A stretch of DNA of 58,087 nucleotides from a virus, in the IMG/VR virus record IMGVR_UViG_3300022912_000001, positions 1-58,087 of that record; one strand, given 5' to 3'. The position numbers were made by a program, and so were the translations under genes. The notes under the pieces are model-generated. The model was not told the origin of the DNA, did no database searches, and saw only the letters and a list, made by a program, of their open reading frames with translations. Positions within the stretch are counted from its first letter, which is position 1. Every line of letters begins with the position of its first letter. Below are positions 17,701-24,647 of the stretch, in pieces.

Positions 17701-20077
17701 CCTCCCTCGCTGCTTTAGCTGCTTTGAGTTGCGCGAGCTTTGAACCACTACCTGCAACTGGAGTAGCATTATCATCTGCCTCTTGGTTACCATCTGCCGT
17801 AGCATTATCTGTAGCCTGAGAGTCGTTAGCAACCTGAGAATTTGTAGTAGGCTGACTTCCTGTAGCTGGCCTTCTGCCAGTAAGTTTTTGATTCTTTCCC
17901 TTATTCTGCCCTGGAACATAAGGTGCTTTATCTGCCTTATTAAATGTTGTTGAGAATTGCTCTGCTGGAGTTTTTGGAGTAGTAGTATTGTGAGCGTTCA
18001 TTAGGAACGTATTGCTTGCGGCTACCAACGATTCCTGAGTTTTTACATCAACATAGTCTGCAAGCTGTGCTTTCGTAAGGGCAGTTGTATTCCCATCCTC
18101 AGTCCTTGCAAAATATCCAACATCGTTACCTACCCTGCCAACACCAATATCTATACTTGTCCCCTCTTCATTAACAACAGTTACAGATACTTCGCTTTCG
18201 CCAAGGTTTGTAGATACAGTTTTAATATTCTCGTTATTCTTCGCAACACGATTCTGCTCACTAACATCAACAGTATTTGTTTCTGTGCTGACTTCAGGGG
18301 CAACTACAACTGGAGCTTCTTGAGCCTTCTTAGCCTTCGCTGTCTCTTCATTAATACGAGCTATTAATTCTGGCTTGTAGCCACTATCATCAATACCCAT
18401 TGCCTGTGCATGCTCTTGAAGTTCAGCCTTATTCATCTTGCCTATAGGCTTGCTAGGCTCGACTATCTTTACTGTAGGCTCTTCTTTAGGTGTAGGTGTA
18501 GGTGTCTCAGCCTGAGTTTCAGGAGGTGTTGTAGTCGTAGCCTCTGCTGTCTCATCCTCTATCTCCTGCGCCTCACGCTTATGACGAGCTAAAGCCTCAG
18601 CCTTCGTTTCACCACGCTCACTTTGCTGACCACGCTTAACTGGAGTCATCTCACCTTCGGCAGTCATCTCACCATCTGCTGACATGCCATCAGAAGTCAT
18701 ACCGCTATCTGGGGTCATGCCTTCAGTAAATGCATCACCGCCAGTATTGCTAGTACCCTTCAACAGTTCTTCTTGTTGCTCTGGAGTTAAGTCCTCACCT
18801 AGTTGTTCATATGCATTCTTTAAAATCTTTTCAGGGTCTAGCTCTTTTTTGCCGCCAGACCTATCGGGAGTATTCCTAAGAAGTGAAGTTGGCCCAGTAA
18901 TAGCGGCACCAGTTAATAAACCGCCAAAGAATGACTCCCTTGCCTCTGGAGACCAAGCCTCACGCTTCCATGCCTCTGAGAAATTCCTGAATGCCTCTTC
19001 AGGGGAGTCTCCCCATCCCTCTTTATAGGGAACCTGAACTGCAACCTGCGCCATATACTGCAACCACTCAGTAGTACCTTCCTCTGCGGCTTGCTTTAAG
19101 CCGTCTTGAGTAAGATGGCCAGCCTTTCGTATCACAGCAGATGTACTTTTTGCAAATAGCTTTGCACCCTCCCTTTTTGTCTCGTTGAGGATGCCTGCCT
19201 TTTTGAGCATTCCTGCCATTGGCATATACTCAAAACCCCCAGAAACAAGACCATATATCATTGCAGACGGCCCAGCCGCTTTTGCTGCTTCTTCAACAGA
19301 CTGACCCTCTTCATCTACAAGATATGACATTGCCTCATTGTACTGACTTGAGCCTTCAAGCATTGTCATCCCAGCCATAGATGTTCTCTGCGCAATAGTA
19401 TCTAGTGTCAGGTCGCGTGTAGCTTTCTTAGCCGCTTCTTCAAAGCCTTCTTTAGTCATCTCTTCGCCAGACTTAGCAATCCTAAGTAATGCAAGCTTCC
19501 TGCCTTTTTCAGAGACAACCTTAGCCATTGTTTTTCCAGAGGCTTTCGTCAGTAGTGAACCGATACCTTTTGACGTTACAGCTATAGCTGCCATTTCTAC
19601 GATAGATGGAAGTGATGATGCTAGAGTTCGCGAAAGCATATCTAGTTGCCAGAAGTTATCGAAACCTATAGGTTGGTCTGCCTGCCACTCAATGAGAGCT
19701 TGTAATTCAATATCGTTTGCAATCTGCTTGCGAGTTTCTTCCTCGCCTTTAAGTTGCAATTCTCTAGCATAGTTTGAGATTACATTGTTGGGGTCTAGGC
19801 CGAGAGCACCAGCTACATAGCCAGCTATACCTACGTTACCTGAGATGAATGAGTCCATGTGTTGACCCATGTTGAACATGAATTGGTCTATGAAGTTAGG
19901 GGCTGCTTCACTACCTGATTGCTCGTAGGCTGTTTTGCCTGCGGAGTATGACTGTTGATTCTTTTCATTTTCAAAGTAAGACTTCATTACTCTGTCTACG
20001 TCATCTGGCGTGAAACTTACATTATCTTCTTTGTAGCCGGAGATAATCCTATCGCGGACGTATTGTTCTGATGGCAT
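11729..20077 (-). CDS. Giant polyvalent virion protein with zincin and RNA-polymerase-like (DxDGD) modules (2782 aa)
   Basis: At 8.3 kb this is 14% of the genome. Visible parts: an N-terminal helical region with hydrophobic segments (1-400); Thr/Pro/Glu-rich linkers; SAP-like segments at about 543-583 and 940-973; a zincin site HEFAH (1319-1323) with a downstream Glu pair (1353-1354); and a polymerase-like core. The core has IDGATLTSGG (D1834), K1866 and K1892 in two lysine-bearing strands, ASRQP (R2163, P2165) and GDWDGDKG (D2202, D2204, D2206). The order DG...S, K, K, RxP, DxDGD(K) is that of two-barrel RNA polymerases (QDE-1, YonO, crAss-like phage polymerases). The late-block position suggests it is packaged and injected to transcribe early genes (inference). 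Translation follows an AGAGG site. Confidence 0.85.
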   Translation of the reverse strand: MPSEQYVRDRIISGYKEDNVSFTPDDVDRVMKSYFENEKNQQSYSAGKTAYEQSGSEAAPNFIDQFMFNMGQHMDSFISGNVGIAGYVAGALGLDPNNVISNYARELQLKGEEETRKQIANDIELQALIEWQADQPIGFDNFWQLDMLSRTLASSLPSIVEMAAIAVTSKGIGSLLTKASGKTMAKVVSEKGRKLALLRIAKSGEEMTKEGFEEAAKKATRDLTLDTIAQRTSMAGMTMLEGSSQYNEAMSYLVDEEGQSVEEAAKAAGPSAMIYGLVSGGFEYMPMAGMLKKAGILNETKREGAKLFAKSTSAVIRKAGHLTQDGLKQAAEEGTTEWLQYMAQVAVQVPYKEGWGDSPEEAFRNFSEAWKREAWSPEARESFFGGLLTGAAITGPTSLLRNTPDRSGGKKELDPEKILKNAYEQLGEDLTPEQQEELLKGTSNTGGDAFTEGMTPDSGMTSDGMSADGEMTAEGEMTPVKRGQQSERGETKAEALARHKREAQEIEDETAEATTTTPPETQAETPTPTPKEEPTVKIVEPSKPIGKMNKAELQEHAQAMGIDDSGYKPELIARINEETAKAKKAQEAPVVVAPEVSTETNTVDVSEQNRVAKNNENIKTVSTNLGESEVSVTVVNEEGTSIDIGVGRVGNDVGYFARTEDGNTTALTKAQLADYVDVKTQESLVAASNTFLMNAHNTTTPKTPAEQFSTTFNKADKAPYVPGQNKGKNQKLTGRRPATGSQPTTNSQVANDSQATDNATADGNQEADDNATPVAGSGSKLAQLKAAKAAREAEQQQQETPIAESDGTVEGAKNVLRSKLNRVRELVSKENKKDNQDAEEEYAEENAITYLMDNIKEEYVHETLTKAGFTSSEANALIDNYDKLLDEESPYGVTDEQLIESDDFSQIIEAEYVRGLPTMFDKAEATAPTQATEPVTKEQFKNRDELVKLAKDEGVKYTGNMDSIVEAINTKREATKATAPTQATKTTQETTGREGKSVIQDFVQGDEFTGVDGNVYVVTSTPNRVSDMLFVDEYRVDEKGNRTKTRGTRLSDVTLAKALGTKATKPTQETKLTAREKLAAERARRESLTPIEKEIEDFTRHGNYFNKKTNRYTDDEAVEFLNEFIEQAKVDNDRISKSDVTLIRLDDGRYRVTGKNMNARVSTSLQNAVLMAAQSDPTVAIRVRKALAERHQDRVVDEQFIQEYREDKGLEQLLAEDIKEDTTPTKEDVDDFFDTPDGNNKTSNDDHVFKESITENETLVKDDQSLSAKMLKRLHEQFPNVKVEIIEELIQANGIEAFGMAVRDMITISEQGTIDTIPHEFAHIWVSMMRDTYAVKLGLKRYRKPGMTQKQAEEALVQKIGEYYTNKMREGTYEKNLMRNWLKKFVQAVKGFLGNVDATGDLLGEMFYNADLKTVESYYDGVAYSKNTEENSDVNNIAVGTGGNDAVVFLSEIGVNFTGEEYAMLVDVIRESPNVTTFINNFRKFGEKGRSLGSNEDGTEIRYEGFKDRIPKSKIENWNKFSDKFENSLKQMFAGKISATEYYTTENNQGILRTMWEVIFDKAGEFQTIQRKQEHPEVKGRLWDKAADKLLALMVSENFLERRRKLNSKLKIETHSISKNDLLEHIFDEKVGEDESKYNFFKKNADGITVSLVDELNKQFAKSFQSGAFDKLYTIAATKGGDGSQLTFASVEVPFDKNVTRANYLEFIETQKETYRAYIDAEVEDGTIPVVMADQIYEANLPLLKKNPYALMQVIGVHEWAKETRHRQYLMPGKWKGIEDFFNRLRIDMTEGKTPVGLNKYIENTAVTNTIMIVPEDTIIVMPNGREVEYSKIDGATLTSGGLMNAYAEVFGYKRTGDGHNLAYAKTVINHRDDNGKHELSKPGITDYLGMKHAEFVLPEGLVFKRPDGTVIATTGKAKDGTYFMAGGKRFDRIASPNEAKNTNGRFDAMYEIHELDENDVKLLTTNGNKSTTTSAFPYAAAEMMSTRFQDEHIDALVDAIIENNNLNVVKHSGVLFELLSNPAVMKAEINRTLEDGEIPTELQQVLIKDPTGSMLSHPTNMPLMLDYLANKYIKNNIFKGRRNDGSQTQAYYQPDIFSDEVKDGEVAFGVDNKSALNQAVKHYLLDKDITLREFNAQPLKARVEIINKWITDGGEVYVLASRQPVNRWTTARPFKLAPFRFGAGSNVFHTWADITEIFEGDWDGDKGYYDFFRTEDVESGYLQAYRDAFEGKSVDKKWRDKLLRLELFSRKLDKIGSNNLLINSDMKQVIQNQDVAENAVGIVVTQASLHKSLSYKQVKITVNGRTYTMKEPHEREYDEDGEPIEGTFAPNEVFPIPLDVEYLSNEDIQKYIIAQGDIIVDDLVDGNEVEFTTVEELRKLDNPVYLKTTVEHVYSILTQAATDDAKFGLLSKLPANYIEDLMFAEEFPVDDSETGDKDRKAISGFAMKFLNQIGRRQGKLGGNQLNFNDLVSMAESLNDLYNAEPEHFQQQLDDQMEQFLKTINRLDGDYTAKINSGYYKKTSIEMGNPSLSPIESMIAKFGEEASKLDNGNLKYDPLHWTPRMNTAAHVIAGQALVDVYNTLTEGDRITDAELAEAVLWADGFNSQYMKVIDETGDPDKVKIDKNDRFAKLFEDAGVVWNALTDTQKMIATLHSLTSLDTRNKEGKATNKVDFQKLFPVRFQHNKIYQMYGMIRQQALNNLVKFDGDVTQTIETMVEEHGYELIEPADTMKSQKIYDAYTQLRGWRFKSIQQAIATVEGREAIREALSKRVDEYYNKCKV

Positions 20078-20092
20078 ATTCTACCTCTTTTG

Positions 20093-22501
20093 TTACATTG
20101 TTATTCCACTCCGAGCTAACCTCTCTAGGTCAGCATCAGATAATTCTTTTGTCTTGCCCTGCATTAAGGCTTCATCTATTCGGTCAACGCCAGTAAACTT
20201 TCCTGCATTGACTTCACGCCAATTCATAAGGTCTGTTTCCTTGACCCTCCTTGTGAACTCAATAAATTGCTTGACTTCAGCCATAGAGGTAATTTTGACT
20301 TCATGCATCTGGGCTTTAAACTTTTCATCTTTCCATAATTTCTCTGCCGCAACATCATCCGTTGAGGATGAAATGGTCTCCATTAGCAAATTGAATACTG
20401 GGTCGCCCTTACTCTTTGCAAGTTTATTATACTTAGTTTCAAGTGCCTTAGCATCTTCTCTTGTAATGGAACTATTTTTGTCAGCAACAAGGTTGTCAGT
20501 TTTTGTGGCTTCACGCTTTGATATTTCTTCTTTGCTAAGAGACTTTAATTCCTTAGTCTTTGCCATGCGCTCTTCTACAGTCTCATGCTTACCAAACTCG
20601 TCTATAAGATTTTCTTGACCTTCAAGATATTTGTTTTTGTCTGGCTTTTGAATGCCAGCATTAGCTGAACGTGTCTCTCTGTCCTGCTTACGCTTCAGGG
20701 TCTGTATTTGATTCTTCCAATGTTTCTCAATACGCTCTTCGCTATTCTTCTTCTGAATAGCACTCATATCAGGCTTTGGCCCAAATTCAGCAATAGCCTT
20801 ATCCATGCTAATTTTAAATTCAGCCTGCCCAGCTGGCTCTAGTTCTGCAAGTTTTGCCTTCTGAGATTTAGATTCTTTTGGAGTCCATGAGAAGTTTTTA
20901 ATTGCATCAAAAAGACTATCTCTCAATACCTTTGCTTCTGCCTCAGATGCAGTCTTGCCTGACATTATACCGCTTGCAATACTGCTTGCGCTACCAGGTT
21001 CAGATTCTTTTTCTCTTGCTACTATTGAATTAAAGGTAGCATCTGCTTTTTCTGCATCGCCATACTTTTCCTGCAAGGCTTTATACTCTTCATTCTCATC
21101 CAGCTTGGCTTTCACATCATCTGTTGATGCATTATAAGCCTCTAAAATCCTATTGTATTCAGCACGACCCTTTGCAAAGTCGGCAGATGATTCATCAGGT
21201 AATGCATTTGTTGCAGTATCTTTATCGCTATCGCCAGTGCCGTCACTATCTTTTCTTCTCTGTGCATCAATAGCATCATTAGTAGCCTTGCGTTCCTGTG
21301 CTTGCGCACTTGACTTTCCATTCATTGGATTCCAATAGTCCTCGATAACCTCAGTAAGTTTCTCAACTTCCCTTGGCTGAAGTCTGCTGTTATAGAATTT
21401 ATCTCTGTACTTATTGACTGCCGCACCAGGATTCTCAGCATTTAACATTTCAAGTGCCTGTTCTTTTGTGAAGTCTGGCTGATTCCCAAGCTCAGTATTA
21501 CGCATAACACCAAGAACCATATTTACAGTATTCGACTTGAAGTTGCCAACACTACCCTTCGCTGAACCAGTCTCGATAGTGTCTCTGGCAATCTTATTCC
21601 ATGTAATAGCACTTGAGTCTTTATCATCATCAGGAGGAAGTCTAAAACCACCTCTCCTGTTGTAGCCATGAGATTGAACAAGTGCACCTGAAAGGATGCC
21701 ATTATTTGCGTCTTCAGCTTTCTGCAACTCTGTAATATTCTCAAGCTGTAGTTTTGCCGTCTCTGCATCAGCTTTATTAATAGCAGCTTCATCCTTTGCA
21801 ATCCCAGCTTTCAAACCCTTAATTCCGAGAGCCGCTATTTCATCAGCATTCTCAAGTTTAAGTCTTGTAGCTTGAGCATCAGCGGCCGCTTCAGCATATC
21901 CTGGAGCATTCTTAGTAAAGTTATCTTTAATGTATTGAAGTTCGCGCTCATCAAAATCAGATACTTCAGCAAAAGCTTTAAATTCTTCGTCAGACATTGC
22001 AAAGTTCTTGTCTGTATCTGCCCCTGCAAACATTGCTTCTGTACCTCTATCAATAGCCGCAAACCTAGCTTCATTTGCATACAAGGCATCATTGGCTTGT
22101 GCTAAATCATCAATAAAGGCAATTAACTCATTCTTGCTTGCCTCATCATTTTTATAGCCCTGTTTTACAAGTTCAATATAACCCTTTGTATATTTATCGC
22201 CAGAGCCAGCATCTTCAATGGCGATACCCTTTAATTCCTGTGCTTCAAGTCTTTGCTTGTATGTATTGATTGACTCATCAATTTCTTTGAGTACAAGTTT
22301 ATGTGCAAACTGGTTTTCTTCATACTCACGGGCAGAATCAATTCTTGCTGTTTCATACTCCCTATTTAAAGCCGCTTGAGTTTCCTGTGAGGTAATTCTC
22401 TGGCTTTGCAGTTCAGCATTAGTAGGCTTAAACAACTGGCCAACCTGTGATATGCCACCTGTAATAGCTCTTATTAAGTCTGCATCACTTTGTCGTGCCA
22501 T
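20093..22501 (-). CDS. Ejection-type internal virion protein, coiled-coil (802 aa)
   Basis: Almost wholly helical and highly charged, with long Lys/Glu/Ala coiled-coil stretches throughout and very few aromatic residues. There is no signal peptide or transmembrane helix. Gene order (nozzle-like protein, then small and large helical proteins, then giants) matches podoviral ejection proteins that form the trans-envelope channel. It overlaps the upstream gene's stop by one base. The role is inferred from context; no catalytic motif seen. Confidence 0.75.
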   Translation of the reverse strand: MARQSDADLIRAITGGISQVGQLFKPTNAELQSQRITSQETQAALNREYETARIDSAREYEENQFAHKLVLKEIDESINTYKQRLEAQELKGIAIEDAGSGDKYTKGYIELVKQGYKNDEASKNELIAFIDDLAQANDALYANEARFAAIDRGTEAMFAGADTDKNFAMSDEEFKAFAEVSDFDERELQYIKDNFTKNAPGYAEAAADAQATRLKLENADEIAALGIKGLKAGIAKDEAAINKADAETAKLQLENITELQKAEDANNGILSGALVQSHGYNRRGGFRLPPDDDKDSSAITWNKIARDTIETGSAKGSVGNFKSNTVNMVLGVMRNTELGNQPDFTKEQALEMLNAENPGAAVNKYRDKFYNSRLQPREVEKLTEVIEDYWNPMNGKSSAQAQERKATNDAIDAQRRKDSDGTGDSDKDTATNALPDESSADFAKGRAEYNRILEAYNASTDDVKAKLDENEEYKALQEKYGDAEKADATFNSIVAREKESEPGSASSIASGIMSGKTASEAEAKVLRDSLFDAIKNFSWTPKESKSQKAKLAELEPAGQAEFKISMDKAIAEFGPKPDMSAIQKKNSEERIEKHWKNQIQTLKRKQDRETRSANAGIQKPDKNKYLEGQENLIDEFGKHETVEERMAKTKELKSLSKEEISKREATKTDNLVADKNSSITREDAKALETKYNKLAKSKGDPVFNLLMETISSSTDDVAAEKLWKDEKFKAQMHEVKITSMAEVKQFIEFTRRVKETDLMNWREVNAGKFTGVDRIDEALMQGKTKELSDADLERLARSGITM

Positions 22502-22989
22502 TAGACTAAACCCCCATTACCAAACTGGTCTTCTACATCAAAGTCATAGTCGCCAGCATCAAGGTTAAGCCTGTTAGACAAGAATGAAGTATATGCTTCT
22601 TGCATGCTAGACTTCACGCCAAATATACTTTCTCTCTGCGCTTTAGCCGCTTGATTCTCGCTCTGCCTCTGTTGCAACATACTCATTTTAATTGAATCAT
22701 TGAAGCTTGTGTCTGCACTAGCATTTACTGCAAAGTCTGCCTTGCCGATTTTAAAATCATATTCAGCCCTTACCCCCTTACGCTCAAACTGTCCTGACTG
22801 CCCTGCAAACTCCATAGCATTTGTATAGTCATCTGCTATACCAGCTTTTTCAGAGCTTAATAGTCCAATAGTATCTTGAAAGTTTGCGTATGATTCTTGG
22901 TCAGTTGCATAGTCTTTATCGCTTCCAGCTTTACCGCCATAGTGACCTCTCCCAAACCAACCCTTGTCTTTATTGTATAGCCAACTCAT
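22501..22989 (-). CDS. Small ejection-cluster virion protein (162 aa)
   Basis: Glycine- and aromatic-rich N-terminus (SWLYNKDKGWFGRGHYGG), then a helical Gln/Ser-rich body and an acidic C-terminal tail. Its stop and start each overlap the neighbouring genes by one base, so three ejection-type genes are translated in a chain. Likely a minor virion component delivered with the genome; no known domain. Confidence 0.7.
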   Translation of the reverse strand: MSWLYNKDKGWFGRGHYGGKAGSDKDYATDQESYANFQDTIGLLSSEKAGIADDYTNAMEFAGQSGQFERKGVRAEYDFKIGKADFAVNASADTSFNDSIKMSMLQQRQSENQAAKAQRESIFGVKSSMQEAYTSFLSNRLNLDAGDYDFDVEDQFGNGGLV

Positions 22990-24404
22990 TATCTTCTCCC
23001 TCCCTTACTCAGCGCATTGAAGCCAAATTTACTTAGGGCCATTCCACCACCAACGATAGCACCTATCGGCCCACCAAATGTAGCGGCTCCTGTAGCAGTA
23101 AGGTCGTAAATGGCTCCAAGTCTATTCGAGTCTTTTTGTGCCTGAGTTCTACCTACCCCACCAGTAACTAAATCTTTTGCACTCATACCAGCACCTATAA
23201 GATTCAATGCTCCAACTGCCTTACCTGCAAATTTACCTACACCGCCAGTTGAGTCTGCGAGTAAATTAGTTTTGTCTGCGAGTGCAGTAGTCTTGCTGTT
23301 TAATATATCAAGAGCTTTTGGTGTTGACCCTGAATGCAATCCAATACCAGTCTCAATAGCCCTACCGCCTGCCCTTGCATGAATTGTAGCATCAGACAGT
23401 CTTGCACCTGCATTTTTTATAGCATGGGGGAAAACAACACCCTTGCCACGCTTTGCACCGGCTACAGCCTCTTTAGTAAGGCTTGAATTAACTCCAACCT
23501 GCGCTCCTGCCTGCCTAGCCTGCTTACTTACACGCATATTTGTCAAGTTATCTTCATACTTAGATACATCAGTACGAAGTTCTGGGCTACTTCTGTTGAA
23601 CGCTCTTCCAGAATACTTCTTAGCTTCTTTAATCTTTGATATTCTATCTACTATTGGCTTTGGGCTTGGCTTTTGAAACTGCATCCCCATACTACCTGTA
23701 GATTTATCTCGTATTCCTATTCCCATTACACTCATATCTAACAACTCTGGAGAACCACCCCTAACAGTAGGGTTTGCAATTTGACTAAGCACGTCTTGGT
23801 CAACAAGGTCTGTTCTAGGTGCTACTTCACCCATCAACTTATCTGAAGACTTATTAAGACCGTCAAATGTAGTCCCTCTATTCGGGTCTCTCATTGGTGG
23901 CTTAACATTCGGCCTAACCTTTTTAGCTTCTGCAGTTCTACCAAGTCCAGAATCTAACTCTGGTCTTCCAGGGTCTGTCAATAATTGTTTTGATAGGTCT
24001 GCTTCACTACGCTTAAAGCCATATTTAGCATTAAAGGCATCAGCACTTTTTTGTGGAGCAGCCTTTATTTCAGCATTTAGAGCTTCCTCTGCTTGACCAG
24101 CCTTTGTAAGTTTGAAATCTTTTTGACCTGGCAACAACTTGCGCCTAATAAGACCCAATGTAGAGTCTGGTGAGTCACCATATTCATACATCTTCTCGCC
24201 AGATTCAGTTGTCTTGCCTAGAAACTTGTCCTCAACAAGACCCTTTCTGAAGTCAGCACCCTGAGTAAGTCCTGTTACAATCATTTCACCCAATGCAATA
24301 TTGCGACTTCTGCGCTCATCCTCTTGGATTGTCTGATTTCTGAGCTGAGTTTCACGGGTTCTCATCTGCGCTCTAACAAAATTTTGATATTGGTTACCCA
24401 TCAT
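22989..24404 (-). CDS. Internal virion protein with glycine-rich membrane-active C-terminus (471 aa)
   Basis: Starts ATG-ATG after CAGGAGCG. The N-terminal half is basic and helical. The C-terminal 90 residues are Gly/Ala-rich and amphipathic-hydrophobic (for example ATGAATFGGPIGAIVGGGMA near 439-458), like the membrane-inserting tails of small podoviral ejection proteins. It is probably carried in the head and inserted into the host envelope during injection (inference from composition and gene order). Confidence 0.7.
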   Translation of the reverse strand: MMGNQYQNFVRAQMRTRETQLRNQTIQEDERRSRNIALGEMIVTGLTQGADFRKGLVEDKFLGKTTESGEKMYEYGDSPDSTLGLIRRKLLPGQKDFKLTKAGQAEEALNAEIKAAPQKSADAFNAKYGFKRSEADLSKQLLTDPGRPELDSGLGRTAEAKKVRPNVKPPMRDPNRGTTFDGLNKSSDKLMGEVAPRTDLVDQDVLSQIANPTVRGGSPELLDMSVMGIGIRDKSTGSMGMQFQKPSPKPIVDRISKIKEAKKYSGRAFNRSSPELRTDVSKYEDNLTNMRVSKQARQAGAQVGVNSSLTKEAVAGAKRGKGVVFPHAIKNAGARLSDATIHARAGGRAIETGIGLHSGSTPKALDILNSKTTALADKTNLLADSTGGVGKFAGKAVGALNLIGAGMSAKDLVTGGVGRTQAQKDSNRLGAIYDLTATGAATFGGPIGAIVGGGMALSKFGFNALSKGGRR

Positions 24405-24455
24405 TCGCTCCTGTTACAATAATATAAACATTTTCAAGCTAAATACAATATAAAT

Positions 24456-24647
24456 CTATGTTTGGGTGTATTTAGATGATTTAAAAATCTTGTTGTTGAG
24501 CTTTACGAACTGATAAACTCCATCTCCAGGGATAAAACGTATCACTGGAACGTTTTCCTGTAGCTCATCAAGTTTAGGCCGGCCTATAGCGACCTTTTGC
24601 ATCGGTTGCTTCGTGTGGTCATTCTGCCTTTGGTTCTTATTTAACAC
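24456..24647 (-). CDS. Small late protein with GTG start (63 aa)
   Basis: The GTG at 24647 overlaps the stop of the 844-aa gene and lies 6 bases after AGGG. The protein is basic, with a conserved-looking core (IGRPKLDELQENVPVIRFIP). No homologue comes to mind. The 51-base gap to the next gene holds only AT-rich sequence and the next ribosome site. Confidence 0.55.
   Translation of the reverse strand: MLNKNQRQNDHTKQPMQKVAIGRPKLDELQENVPVIRFIPGDGVYQFVKLNNKIFKSSKYTQT

Noticed and set aside
20154-20618. 154-codon plus-strand ORF
   Set aside because: Antisense of the coiled-coil 802-aa gene; Ser/Leu-rich shadow.
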